The position numbers and the translations under genes were made by a program. Shown here in pieces: positions 1 through 9,432 of a stretch of DNA of 40,360 nucleotides. The notes under the pieces were generated by a model. It searched no databases. It was not told the origin of the DNA and worked only from the letters and a program-made list of their open reading frames with translations. This DNA comes from Clostridiales bacterium (GTDB taxonomy: Bacteria; Bacillota; Clostridia; Christensenellales; UBA3700): contig SVHF01000018.1 of NCBI GenBank assembly GCA_015055975.1, positions 1-40,360 of the forward strand, read 5' to 3'. Position 1 is the stretch's first letter, and each line of letters begins with the position of its first letter.

Positions 1-94
1 TTGTATGTCTTTCACCATACTGAACATATCTGTCGTCTTAGATATGCTCTCTACTATGCAGTTGTCAATGTACAAAAAAATCTGGTTAGATTTG
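1..94 (-). other. Transcribed spacer downstream of tRNA-Ile, probably leading into 23S rRNA
   Basis: No reading frame is supported here; the ORF track entry at 1..234 is a shadow of the tRNAs. Read on the minus strand, the segment contains TGACAACTGCATAG, which resembles the conserved stretch before 23S rRNA in Firmicutes spacers. It also has a hairpin made of GCATATCT and AGATATGT. No U-run follows the hairpin, so it is not a typical terminator. That a 23S gene lies beyond the left edge is inference. Confidence 0.4.
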
Positions 95-171
95 TGGTAG
101 GCTCAAGTGGACTCGAACCACCGACCTCACGCTTATCAGGCGTGTGCTCTAACCAGCTGAGCTATGAGCCT
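95..171 (-). tRNA. tRNA-Ile (GAT)
   Basis: The minus strand folds into a full cloverleaf. The 7-bp acceptor stem is AGGCTCA with TGAGCCT, the D arm reads AGCTCAGCTGGTTAGAGC, the anticodon loop CTGATAA carries GAT, and the T arm contains GGTTCGAGTCC. The 3' CCA is encoded. It follows tRNA-Ala by 5 nt in the same transcript, the spacer tRNA pair usual for bacterial rRNA operons, although the order here is Ala then Ile. Confidence 0.97.
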
Positions 172-176
172 ATATG

Positions 177-253
177 TGGTGGAGATAAAGAGAGTCGAAC
201 TCTTGACCTCCTGCTTGCAAGGCAGGCGCTCTAGCCAACTGAGCTATACCCCC
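177..253 (-). tRNA. tRNA-Ala (TGC)
   Basis: The minus strand gives a complete cloverleaf. The acceptor stem is GGGGGTA with TATCTCC (two G-U pairs), the anticodon loop CTTGCAA carries TGC, the T arm contains AGTTCGACTCT, and CCA is encoded. It is the first gene downstream of a consensus promoter at 310..338. No 16S rRNA precedes it: corA ends about 180 nt upstream. Confidence 0.97.
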
Positions 254-309
254 ACATTCGGGTTATTTAATCGTGACATTTTTACGCATCACTCTTAAAC
301 AGCCATTAT

Positions 310-338
310 ATAATAGCAAAGCCATTATACGTTGTCAA
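310..338 (-). promoter_or_regulatory. Strong sigma-70-type promoter of the tRNA-Ala/tRNA-Ile transcript
   Basis: On the minus strand a perfect TTGACA (333-338) is followed by a 17-nt spacer and TATTAT (310-315), with AT-rich sequence upstream. Transcription would start near 303 and give a leader of about 50 nt before tRNA-Ala. Such a near-consensus promoter suits a stable-RNA operon. Confidence 0.75.
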
Positions 339-434
339 ACAATTTTTTAGAAAATTTTATCAATTTTTTTATAGAATATTAAAAGGCCCAAAAAGATGCA
401 AAAATGCACTATTTTTAGATGTTAATATTATATA

Positions 435-1409
435 TTATAGTAATTTCTTCTTCTTTAATATCCAAACTGATAGCGCTGTTACTACAACTGATACTACTGC
501 AAGTACTGTAAATCCGATCCAGCTTGATTGCCCTGGCACCCAAGTATTCATACCCCAAATGCTGGCAATCAATGTTGGAATTGAAATTACAAGTGTTATT
601 GATGTTAATAATTTCATCACACTGTTTGCGTCATTTGATATAACTGAGGCATATCCTTCTGTTGTAGTTGCTAAAATGCTTCTATAGATCGAACACATTT
701 CTATAGCTTGCTTATTTTCTATTGATACGTCTTCCAAAATGTCCATGTCCTCTTCGTATATTCTCAAGAACTTACCAAGTTGACCTTTAGCGTTCATAAT
801 CTTCGAGATAACAGTATCGTTACCTGTTAAAGATGTTGAGAAATAAACTAGAGAGTTTTGTAAATCTAACATTTGAATGATTTCTTTATTCTTTGTAGAT
901 TTACGTAATTCGATTTGGATACGTTGAGATGCTTTATCTATTTGCTTTAGATATGCCAAGAACTTAGCAGCTGTATTTCCAAGGATTTGGAACATAAATC
1001 TAGATTTCATAGAAGTTGAGAATCCTTTGATTCTATTTCTTACAAAATCTCTTATAACTGCAGTGTCTTTTAAACATATTGTAATAAATAGGTCATCTTT
1101 AACGATTGTTCCAAGTGGGATTGTGAAATATGAATAATAATCATCCTCTTCTTCAATAACTGGAATGTCAACAAGGACTAAGGCATAATTATCCTCAAGC
1201 TCGATTCTTGAACGTTCTTCATCATCTAGAGCGGCTTTGATTGCATCATCGTCTACTCCACTCATTTTGGAGATTAGGGCTACTTCTTTGTCGCTAGGGT
1301 TAACAAGATTAATCCAACAATGCTTTGGATCGAAATCGTTTGCCATGTATGATTCTTCTGTGATTACTTCTAACTTGTTTTCTGAATTTGTCTTGAAGAT
1401 TTCAATCAT
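435..1409 (-). CDS. corA: CorA-family divalent cation transporter
   Basis: This is a membrane channel of the CorA family, which imports Mg2+ and sometimes Co2+ or Ni2+. The protein is 324 residues. A long acidic and helical cytoplasmic domain is followed by two C-terminal membrane segments (about 270-288 and 297-318). The family signature GMN sits at the end of the first segment (WGMNTW), and the protein ends in a lysine-rich tail (KKKKLL). I start at the ATG at 1409 because AGGAGG lies 8 nt before it; the longer ORF in the track begins at a GTG that overlaps this ribosome binding site. The gene stands alone between the tRNA transcript and addA, with its own promoter. The substrate metal cannot be told from sequence. 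Confidence 0.92.
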   Translation of the reverse strand: MIEIFKTNSENKLEVITEESYMANDFDPKHCWINLVNPSDKEVALISKMSGVDDDAIKAALDDEERSRIELEDNYALVLVDIPVIEEEDDYYSYFTIPLGTIVKDDLFITICLKDTAVIRDFVRNRIKGFSTSMKSRFMFQILGNTAAKFLAYLKQIDKASQRIQIELRKSTKNKEIIQMLDLQNSLVYFSTSLTGNDTVISKIMNAKGQLGKFLRIYEEDMDILEDVSIENKQAIEMCSIYRSILATTTEGYASVISNDANSVMKLLTSITLVISIPTLIASIWGMNTWVPGQSSWIGFTVLAVVSVVVTALSVWILKKKKLL

Positions 1410-1442
1410 AGTCCTCACCTCCTACGAATTACTTTCGCCTTC

Positions 1443-1472
1443 ATAATAACCTATTTAAAAAACTTTTTGCAA
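1443..1472 (-). promoter_or_regulatory. Putative corA promoter
   Basis: Minus-strand TTGCAA (1467-1472), an 18-nt spacer and TATTAT (1443-1448) lie 34 nt upstream of the corA ATG. The -35 matches consensus at four of six positions and the -10 at five of six. Confidence 0.45.
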
Positions 1473-1494
1473 GTAATTGAGCGTACGAAAAAAA

Positions 1495-4400
1495 TTATTT
1501 TTTATCAATTATTTCTATTTGCATATTTTGGCCTAGTACATATATGTACATTCTATCTACTTTTTCACCATAACAGCACTCTATAGCTTTCTTATATAAT
1601 TTCAATTGTTTATTATATGTATTTGCTATTTCTTTTTCGTTCGCGCTCGAATATTTATAATCTATTAATATACCTTCTTTATTTGTTTCTGATCTTGGAA
1701 TAAATAAATCAAAGGTTCCTTGAACTAATATCTTATCTTGGATCGTTGTTTCAACGACTTCATTCATAGGTACATATAACTTAAATGCAGCTTCTTTTAT
1801 ACATCTATTTTTCTTAGCAATTTGCATAAGTGGGCTGTTAATACAATCTAATATATTGTTTGTATCAACCTTATCTCGTTGCTCTTTAGTTAATAGCCCA
1901 TCGATTACCATTTGCTCGATTGCTGATTCTACATCGCCTAATGTATATGTATCATTGAAGTCTAATAATTCTAATACTCTATGATATGCTGTACCTGCAG
2001 CTGGATTTGTAACTTCCTTTTTACCAAAGAATTCTTCAAAATCATAAACCACATTAAAATCATCCTCTGCCAATTCTTGAGATGGAAGTTTATTGATTTG
2101 TGTTACAGAATGCCATATTGGAGTTATTGTGCTTTCTTTATATGCATAATCATCTACGACTTCTTTATTGAATTTGCCTAAGAAATCATCATCTAACTCT
2201 ATTTCGTCGATATTGAATTTTCCCCTCTCGTCGTCTTCTTTGTCGCTATCTAAATCAGTAACATATTCACAATATTTTTCTTTGAATCCATTTGTTACAG
2301 ATGAAGCATATTCAATAAGGCCAAAATAGCTTGTAGCATCTTTAGGCTCGTTTGCTGATTCATTAAAGCCTGCTATATCTTTATTTGATGTTGTTGTTAC
2401 AAATAGATATTCTTGAGCTCTAGTTAAAGCAACATACAAACCACGCATTGCTTCTTCTCTATTTGTATTTCTTGAATTTGCATTTAAATAGTCATAAATA
2501 AGCGAACTAGATGCCGTTGAACTTTCTTCGTCATAGTCTTTAATAGCAAAGCCATATACCTTGTTGTAAATAATCTTTTCTTTTTCAGTGTTTTCTCTAT
2601 GCTTTGCATCAACCAAAAATACAATTGGATATTCAAGACCTTTTGAACCATGAACAGTATTACACTTAACACAATTGTCTGTTGAGATAGAAGATTCTTT
2701 TGTAGAATCAATAGATCCATATTCTCTATAAATAGACAAGAATTTAGAAATCGATGCATTATATGATTTTGCTGTTAGTGCATTTAAGAATGTATACAAT
2801 TGCATTAATACGCTTTGTCCATTTTCTTGAGATAAGACATATTCATCAAACATGTTTTCTTCTATTATGATTTCTAATAATCTATCAACTGGTGTGAATT
2901 TAGATAAGAATCTATAACGCTCAATCATCTTATTGAAATTTGCAATCTTAGCGTTAATTTCTTTATTTGGGCCTTCGCATGTATAGAATGCGGTATAGAA
3001 TGGAACTTTGCTTCCATTGCATGCTCTTCTAACTTCTGCAAGTTCTGCCATATTAAATCCTCCAAATACACTTAAAAGCACATTTGTTAATTCAATATCT
3101 TGTTGCTCATTATCTATTACATTCAACAAAGAAATCAAAAGTGATGTCGCGAAGTTCTTAGAATCTTCAATCGCGTTAGATATATCAATTGGAACTCCTA
3201 GCTTTTGCAATTCTGAAACAATTGGCATTGCACCACTTCTTGCTTTAAACAAAATTGCTATATCGCTATATTTCACTTCTCTAGGTCCCTTATCTGTTGG
3301 GATTTGAACCTTTCCTACAAATTCATCAATCTTGCTCTTTATATATAAAGCTTCGTTGTTTTTATCATTCTTAATTTCAAATACGTGATCTTTTGGAGAA
3401 TAAATACCATCTTCAGGAATATTTGAATGAACTGTCTTTTCTGCTTTTGGGACAATGGCAACTTTTACTCTTTTAACTCCTGTAGATTTCTTTTTCTTAC
3501 ATGCTTCTAATTCTGCATCCTTTTTATAGTTTATTCCGCCAAATGATTCTGTCATGTTAGCATCAAATACATTATTTACAAAATCAATTATTTCACCACG
3601 AGATCTAAAGTTTTCATTTAAATCTACAGCATTACCTTCTTTTTTGTCCTTTTTATAGTTATCATATTTTTTCAAGAAGATTGTAGGGTCAGATAATCTA
3701 AAGCCGTAAATACTTTGCTTAACATCGCCGACCATAAACATATTATCGCCCTTTGACATTGAAGTTAAAATCTCATCTTGCAGTGGATTTATATCTTGAT
3801 ATTCATCAATGCAAATGTAGTCATATTTATCTTGCAATTCTTTCTTTGTATTTTCATCAGATAATACAAGCAATGTTTTTTGTTCAATATCATTAAAATC
3901 TAATTTATTGTCTTCTTGTTTAGATTGAACATATTCTTCATCAATTTCTTTTAATAAACGAGAATATTCTAAAAGCATTTCATAACTTTGTTGAATATTG
4001 TCATAGAAAGCATCTTTATCATTTGATGTAATACTACATAAAGCAGATTCTATCATTCCCTTTGCTCTTGAATAAACATTTGCTGATGCCTTGTAAATTG
4101 GTTCATCTTCTGGCACAGCAAATTTTGAATCGCCTGGAGTATTACTTAATTTGTATTCAAGTGAAATCAAATCTTCAATACAACTAGCCTTTTTTATCAT
4201 TGCACAAAGGTCGTGAATATTTTCAAAATACCCTGTAAGCTTTTCGCGCTTTTTATCTTCTTGAATGTTCATTACATTCTTTAATTCTTGAGTGCAAATA
4301 TCATCTACATTGTCTGCTGCTTTCTTAACGCCATCCCAAAATGCCTTATATACTTCGCTTTCTTTGAAATCTTTATATGTAACGATTGCTTCGTTATCCA

Positions 4401-4986
4401 AATATTTAATGTAATCTTTATGATTTCTAATAGCGTTATAGCCCTTTTGAATAAGCTTTTGCAAATCTGATCCTAAGAACTTTTGTAATGCTAAATACTT
4501 GCTCGTAGCTGCTAAATCGTTTTTACGAAGAACCTTTGTAACAGCTCTAAAGAAATATAAATCTGCTTCTTCTTGTTCCATAACAGTAAATGCTGGATCA
4601 ACATCTGCCTTTTGGAAATACATTCTAACAATACTTGAACAAAGTGAATCAATTGTTGAAATACTTGCAATTGATATGTCTTCAATTTGGTTAATTAAGT
4701 GTTCAGCTTCATCCGGATATGCATAGATAGATTTAACAAGCTTTCCTGCAACTTTTATCTTTAATTCTCTTGCAACTTCTTTTGTGAAAGTTACAATCAT
4801 CATATTTTTGATTTGCATTGGCTTATCTAGGCCTTTAATATCCTTATTTGCGACCATTCTCGCAATTTTTTCCATCATCAAAGAAGTCTTTCCGCTACCA
4901 GCTGAAGCAGAAACTAAAGTGTTTTGCTTTATTGACCCAATCGCTTCTAATTGACTAGGTGTCCATTCAACTTTTTCTTCAGCCAT
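1495..4986 (-). CDS. addA: ATP-dependent helicase/nuclease subunit AddA
   Basis: AddA is the UvrD-like helicase subunit of AddAB, which resects double-strand breaks and loads RecA in Gram-positive bacteria. The protein has 1163 residues. A Walker A motif SASAGSGKT lies at residues 26-34, and a Walker B DEYQD at about 390, followed by the helicase motif DVKQSIYGFR. TVHGSKGLEYP and GLYVALTRA are motifs of the second motor domain. The C-terminal RecB-type nuclease shows IDYKY near residue 1110. Its start overlaps the end of addB by 8 nt, with GGAGG six bases before the ATG, so the two subunits are translationally coupled. I see no hairpin terminator between addA and corA. Confidence 0.97.
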   Translation of the reverse strand: MAEEKVEWTPSQLEAIGSIKQNTLVSASAGSGKTSLMMEKIARMVANKDIKGLDKPMQIKNMMIVTFTKEVARELKIKVAGKLVKSIYAYPDEAEHLINQIEDISIASISTIDSLCSSIVRMYFQKADVDPAFTVMEQEEADLYFFRAVTKVLRKNDLAATSKYLALQKFLGSDLQKLIQKGYNAIRNHKDYIKYLDNEAIVTYKDFKESEVYKAFWDGVKKAADNVDDICTQELKNVMNIQEDKKREKLTGYFENIHDLCAMIKKASCIEDLISLEYKLSNTPGDSKFAVPEDEPIYKASANVYSRAKGMIESALCSITSNDKDAFYDNIQQSYEMLLEYSRLLKEIDEEYVQSKQEDNKLDFNDIEQKTLLVLSDENTKKELQDKYDYICIDEYQDINPLQDEILTSMSKGDNMFMVGDVKQSIYGFRLSDPTIFLKKYDNYKKDKKEGNAVDLNENFRSRGEIIDFVNNVFDANMTESFGGINYKKDAELEACKKKKSTGVKRVKVAIVPKAEKTVHSNIPEDGIYSPKDHVFEIKNDKNNEALYIKSKIDEFVGKVQIPTDKGPREVKYSDIAILFKARSGAMPIVSELQKLGVPIDISNAIEDSKNFATSLLISLLNVIDNEQQDIELTNVLLSVFGGFNMAELAEVRRACNGSKVPFYTAFYTCEGPNKEINAKIANFNKMIERYRFLSKFTPVDRLLEIIIEENMFDEYVLSQENGQSVLMQLYTFLNALTAKSYNASISKFLSIYREYGSIDSTKESSISTDNCVKCNTVHGSKGLEYPIVFLVDAKHRENTEKEKIIYNKVYGFAIKDYDEESSTASSSLIYDYLNANSRNTNREEAMRGLYVALTRAQEYLFVTTTSNKDIAGFNESANEPKDATSYFGLIEYASSVTNGFKEKYCEYVTDLDSDKEDDERGKFNIDEIELDDDFLGKFNKEVVDDYAYKESTITPIWHSVTQINKLPSQELAEDDFNVVYDFEEFFGKKEVTNPAAGTAYHRVLELLDFNDTYTLGDVESAIEQMVIDGLLTKEQRDKVDTNNILDCINSPLMQIAKKNRCIKEAAFKLYVPMNEVVETTIQDKILVQGTFDLFIPRSETNKEGILIDYKYSSANEKEIANTYNKQLKLYKKAIECCYGEKVDRMYIYVLGQNMQIEIIDKK

Positions 4987-7900
4987 TGTTTTCCTCCACT
5001 TCTTTTGATTTGTTTGTGTTTATATTTCTAATCTTTTCTGGGAATGATTCTATTCCACACATTGTCTTATATTTGCAATACTTACATTCATGAGGATCGT
5101 CATCATTCTTCCTAGCTAAAGGCGTTGCTTTTATAAAGCCCTCTTTCATTTCTTTTGCGACTTTCTTTAGCATCTTTTTAGCATATTCGCATAGTTCTTC
5201 ATATTCTTCTTTTGTAACTAAACTTGAACCACCTGGAGCTACTATCTCTCCACTCTTTAAAGACTTTAGTTTTAATGGGAATAATGCACTTTGCCAATTC
5301 TTTACATCGGTTGCAATAGTTTTATCTAAATCGTTTAAGTTGCTATCCGTATTTATAACAAGTCCAGCATATTTAATCTTATCTTCTTTAGATGTTGAAC
5401 CTACACTATCTTGTAAAGACAAATACAAAGCTCCTACTGGAATTGCTTTTTCTACATCTGCTACTTCCATTAAATAAATTAAAGGTTGTAGTTTATTTCC
5501 ATATGTAATGTCATCTTTTGTGAATGAAACATCTCTCTTTGTCTTATAATCTATAACAATTACTCGTTTTGTCCCGTTTTTATCTAAAGAATCTACTCTA
5601 TCGATTTCGCCATTGATCTTAATTCCATCGCCTATATCCATAGAATGCCATATTGGACTTTTTCCATGAGATTCAGTTTCTGCAAATCTTGCTTCTAATT
5701 TATATGGCCTAAATGCGGTTACTTCCATCTTCTTTACAAGAATCTTTAAAGATGTAGTTGCATTGTTTATTATCGAATTGTAAACGCTCTTAAATTCTGG
5801 CTCGTTTAAATATGAATATTTAGGCTCTTTTGTAATTATTGCATCCATTTGATTAATAACAAATGTTGTTATTTCTTCATCACTCATTTTGTCATAATCA
5901 TTTTTTGAGAAGAATGCTTCAAAGATCATGTGCAAAATAGTACCTGTATCTTGAACTTTTACACCAGCTATTTCTCTTTCTTGAAGATATAGAACATTGT
6001 CTATGCAATACTTAAATGGACATTGTAAATATTTTTCAAATTTAGACATAGACAATTCACCCTTTGGCAATACAGAAAAGCCTTCAATTGATTTGTCGAC
6101 TTCACGTTTTCCTGAATCTAATTGCTTAACTTTTACTTCGTCTTGTAATTCTTGTTTAGAAATCTCATATAATGATTTCATAACTTTCTTTAAAGTATCT
6201 GTTAATGTTAATGAATTTGATTCGACTTTTGCTTTTAATTCCAAATATACTTCTAGTGCATTTTTTCTTGAACCAACATACCATGCGTATTTTTCTAGCG
6301 TCCAATCATCAGAAGGTGCATCGATTGCATAAGCTTGAAATTCACATTCGCCTGTCTTTTCATCAATTGGGCCTTGCTTTATTATTCTCAATAACTCTGT
6401 AACTGCACTTGATGTTTCAAGTTTGTTTGTTTGCATATCTACAAGTGGATATGAAATAATAAGCTCTTCCTTTGGCTTGAATAAGACCATCATTACATTT
6501 AATTTTGCATCTCTATTTACATCTTTAATTGATGGATATATCTCAACACCTTTGCTTTGCCATTCCAAGAATTCTTGTGATGTTAAAAGACCGCCTTCTT
6601 GAGCTTCAACTGGGAACACCCCATCATTTGCTCCAACAATAAATATGAAGTCTTTTCTTTCATATCTACTCTTTTGTAGATCACCTACATATACGCAATC
6701 AATATACATTGGAATTGTAGTAATAGTTACAGATGCAAGCGTTGATTCTAAAATCTTAAAGAATCTTTGAAGTGTCATCTTTATTGAACCTAGCATTGCT
6801 TCAAATTGATCCAATATTGCATAAATCTTTTTTGGAACTTGCTTTGTAACACTGCTTTCAATGTTGTATCCTAAATCCATTTGTTCTTTAGACAAGTCTT
6901 CACATAGCTTTTGCGCATTTACTTTGTCCAAAAACTCACGAATGCAATTTGTAAAATCCTTTACCTCAACACATTCTTTAAAATTAAGTGGAGATAAATA
7001 ATCTAAGATTTTCTCTCTTGTTACGTTTACTCTATCTTGTCTTTCTATATCTCCAGGGCATACAAATGGTTGAGTAAATTTATTCTCGAAATCTATTCCA
7101 TATTGCAAACAGTAATTTTCAAATTCATTTAAATCACTTCTTGATATTAAAGCATCTAATTCTTTTGCAAATGCAAAAACATCTGCCTGAGAATAGTTGT
7201 TTATTTTTGTTTTAATTGCGTTTATCAATATCTTGGATAGGTTTTGATTTACTAATTGTTCTTTAGTATCCGCAAAGAATGGAATATTGTATTTTCTAAA
7301 TACGCTTTGAATTATTGCTGTATAATTAGCAACATCGCAACAAACTACAGCGATATCTTTATATCTCTTGTTCTTTCTAATTAAATCTTTTATTTGTATA
7401 GCTAAAGCCTTTATTTCTTCTTCTGGATTTTTAGCAACTTGGATTTTTACACCCTCTAAATACTTTTCAGATTCATATTTTGAAAAGCTAAATAATTCGT
7501 TGCTAATGACTTCTCTAAATCTATATTTTGCTCCTTCATCCAAATCTTCTTGTTTATACACTTCAATTACATTGCAATTTTGTCCTGCATCTCGTGCTAA
7601 TTTTTCAATACCTTCAACTGTTTTTTTAGGATATAAATAGTTGTTACCTTTATTTTCAGAATAAGGCAATGTAATGTATACTTTCCCGACCGATTTAATC
7701 ATTTCAAAAATAATATCCATCTCGATTTTTGAGAAAGTATCAAATTCAGATATATAGACATCATAATCGCTATAGATGCTATCTCTAAAGGCTTCTTTTA
7801 ACCCTTCTAATTTTGAGATGTAGTCTGAATAGCCTTCATTTAAAAGGTTCATATATGATTCATATATCAATAAGATATCTGCTGTTTTGTTATGATATTT

Positions 7901-8317
7901 TTGATCAAGTCTTGAAGATAGGTTTCTAATCTGGTCAACATCTATCCCATTTCCTCTAATTAAAGCAATTAAATCTAAAACTTCTTTTGCAAACCCAATA
8001 AACGATGATGCCTTTTTGTAATATAAGAACTTCCCTTGATTATCTTCAATAATCTTTCTTATAAGCATTATCTCTGTTTGTTGATTTAAAGTCTTTGCTT
8101 CTTTATCTTTTAAAACTGCATCTGCAAGTGTTCTAAACGAACGAACTTCAACATTTGTAGCACCAGGAAGGCCTAAAGCTTCTAAAACTAACATTTCATA
8201 AGATAGAACAATTCTATCTGGAACGATGACTAAATATTTCTTATCTTGTGAATAAGGTTTCATCGCATCAATAATGTATTTGCTATCGATAGTTTTTGTA
8301 AGATATAAATTAACCAT
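4979..8317 (-). CDS. addB: ATP-dependent helicase/nuclease subunit AddB
   Basis: AddB is the Chi-recognition and second nuclease subunit of AddAB. The protein has 1112 residues. The four iron-sulphur cysteines are visible: the first in YLQCPFKYC (about residue 766), and three in ECKYCKYKTMC (about 1079). The nuclease motif VIDYKTK is at about 922. The glycine-rich P-loop that opens many AddB proteins is missing: residues 1-20 read MVNLYLTKTIDSKYIIDAMK. The ribosome binding site is weak (AGAG just before the ATG). It is the first gene of addB-addA and lies divergently from a lipoprotein gene, with promoters interleaved in the 178-nt gap. Confidence 0.95.
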   Translation of the reverse strand: MVNLYLTKTIDSKYIIDAMKPYSQDKKYLVIVPDRIVLSYEMLVLEALGLPGATNVEVRSFRTLADAVLKDKEAKTLNQQTEIMLIRKIIEDNQGKFLYYKKASSFIGFAKEVLDLIALIRGNGIDVDQIRNLSSRLDQKYHNKTADILLIYESYMNLLNEGYSDYISKLEGLKEAFRDSIYSDYDVYISEFDTFSKIEMDIIFEMIKSVGKVYITLPYSENKGNNYLYPKKTVEGIEKLARDAGQNCNVIEVYKQEDLDEGAKYRFREVISNELFSFSKYESEKYLEGVKIQVAKNPEEEIKALAIQIKDLIRKNKRYKDIAVVCCDVANYTAIIQSVFRKYNIPFFADTKEQLVNQNLSKILINAIKTKINNYSQADVFAFAKELDALISRSDLNEFENYCLQYGIDFENKFTQPFVCPGDIERQDRVNVTREKILDYLSPLNFKECVEVKDFTNCIREFLDKVNAQKLCEDLSKEQMDLGYNIESSVTKQVPKKIYAILDQFEAMLGSIKMTLQRFFKILESTLASVTITTIPMYIDCVYVGDLQKSRYERKDFIFIVGANDGVFPVEAQEGGLLTSQEFLEWQSKGVEIYPSIKDVNRDAKLNVMMVLFKPKEELIISYPLVDMQTNKLETSSAVTELLRIIKQGPIDEKTGECEFQAYAIDAPSDDWTLEKYAWYVGSRKNALEVYLELKAKVESNSLTLTDTLKKVMKSLYEISKQELQDEVKVKQLDSGKREVDKSIEGFSVLPKGELSMSKFEKYLQCPFKYCIDNVLYLQEREIAGVKVQDTGTILHMIFEAFFSKNDYDKMSDEEITTFVINQMDAIITKEPKYSYLNEPEFKSVYNSIINNATTSLKILVKKMEVTAFRPYKLEARFAETESHGKSPIWHSMDIGDGIKINGEIDRVDSLDKNGTKRVIVIDYKTKRDVSFTKDDITYGNKLQPLIYLMEVADVEKAIPVGALYLSLQDSVGSTSKEDKIKYAGLVINTDSNLNDLDKTIATDVKNWQSALFPLKLKSLKSGEIVAPGGSSLVTKEEYEELCEYAKKMLKKVAKEMKEGFIKATPLARKNDDDPHECKYCKYKTMCGIESFPEKIRNINTNKSKEVEENNG

Positions 8318-8414
8318 ATCTCTATTTTAACGACTCAATTTATTGTTTTCAATAACAATAAAGAAAAAGGAGCCCACGTGCGACATTTTTGTCCTACTAT
8401 TCGCGCCTTCGTGC

Positions 8415-8444
8415 ATTATACGCACGCACATATTTACTTTACAA
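8415..8444 (-). promoter_or_regulatory. Putative addB-addA promoter
   Basis: On the minus strand TTGTAA (8439-8444), an 18-nt spacer and a perfect TATAAT (8415-8420) lie about 100 nt upstream of addB. The region downstream is richer in GC and contains a small GACA/TGTC hairpin. Its -35 overlaps the likely start region of the divergent lipoprotein gene. Confidence 0.45.
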
Positions 8445-8450
8445 TATAAT
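8445..8450 (+). promoter_or_regulatory. Candidate -10 box for the plus-strand lipoprotein gene
   Basis: A perfect TATAAT lies 45 nt before the preferred ATG at 8496. No convincing -35 hexamer is found at 16-18 nt, so this promoter may need an activator or may not be real. Confidence 0.3.
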
Positions 8451-8495
8451 GGTCATTTGTTAAAATTATCTAGAAATTACAAAAGGATACACATT

Positions 8496-9365
8496 ATGAA
8501 GAAGATTATATTATTAGCAGTTATCGTTGTTTTAGTATTATCTATTAGCATCTTCTCTTTTATGGGATGCCAAGGACAAACATCTTTAACTCAAATCTTT
8601 AGCGAAGAAAATATTTGGAGAGAAGCACAATTCCCAGAAACATTTACATACAACATGTATAAGGGTGAAGATACAACATCCATTGGAACACTAACAATGG
8701 AAGTTGTTAAGCTAAACACAAGCACAACATATTACATGGGACAAGATGGGTTATCTTCTCAAGAGGCTCAACATTATTATGAAGCAACAACTGCAGCTGG
8801 TAACGCAACTTACATGGCAACAACTACTCTAACATTAAACGATGCTTCTTATTCTCAAAAATCTATTGCTATTTTTGCAAATAACTACAAAATGCTTATG
8901 ACATATAGCAAAATTGTAGAAGGTGAAAAAGTTAGCGCTTTTGTAGCATATAATGAAGATGGAAAGCGTTATTACTATAGAACTAATGCTAATTGGGATG
9001 ATGAAAAAGCTATAAAGAATGGTAAATATGTATCATCTCCATATTTTGATAACACTATGGTTTATTATGTAGCAAGAAGCATTCCAAACGATACAACATA
9101 TTCTACATTTGCATTTAACATCTTTAACCATGAAACAAATGCAAAAGAAAAAGTTTCTCTATACAATTCTTGCGATACAGCAGCAACTATTATCATTGGA
9201 GACAAAACATACAGCTGTAGAAAGATCGGAATGACAACTTCAGACGTTTTACTTGGAAGAACAAATAACATCGCTTGTTATGTAACATATGAAAACATTG
9301 GAAAGAGTAAGCAAGTTATTACAAGAATTACAGAAGGCGACTATAGATACGATTTAGTTGCTTAA
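8496..9365 (+). CDS. Predicted lipoprotein of unknown function
   Basis: I do not recognise the family. The protein has 289 residues with a lysine start, a hydrophobic stretch (about 4-22) and a cysteine in FMGC. This looks like a lipoprotein signal, though the lipobox is not canonical. The mature part is rich in Thr, Tyr and Asn and looks like an exported beta-rich domain. I start at ATG 8496 because AAAGGA precedes it by about 9 nt and the signal peptide begins there; the 51 extra residues in the track are not protein-like. The gene stands alone, facing rplI across a shared bidirectional terminator. Confidence 0.75.
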   Translation: MKKIILLAVIVVLVLSISIFSFMGCQGQTSLTQIFSEENIWREAQFPETFTYNMYKGEDTTSIGTLTMEVVKLNTSTTYYMGQDGLSSQEAQHYYEATTAAGNATYMATTTLTLNDASYSQKSIAIFANNYKMLMTYSKIVEGEKVSAFVAYNEDGKRYYYRTNANWDDEKAIKNGKYVSSPYFDNTMVYYVARSIPNDTTYSTFAFNIFNHETNAKEKVSLYNSCDTAATIIIGDKTYSCRKIGMTTSDVLLGRTNNIACYVTYENIGKSKQVITRITEGDYRYDLVA

Positions 9366-9388
9366 TAAACTCAATAAAAAAAAATTAA

Positions 9389-9416
9389 GGGCTAGCAAAA
9401 ATGCTAGTCCTTTTTT
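9389..9416. terminator. Bidirectional Rho-independent terminator
   Basis: GGGCTAGCA and TGCTAGTCC form a 9-bp stem with one G-U pair, followed by TTTTTT on the plus strand. On the minus strand the same stem is followed by a long T-rich stretch, the complement of AATAAAAAAAAATTAA. It can end both the lipoprotein transcript and the rplI transcript. Confidence 0.85.
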
Positions 9417-9432
9417 GATGCTTTGATGCTTT

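Noticed and set aside
1-234. 77-residue ORF at the left edge
   Set aside because: It runs through two complete tRNA genes on the other strand and has no ribosome binding site.
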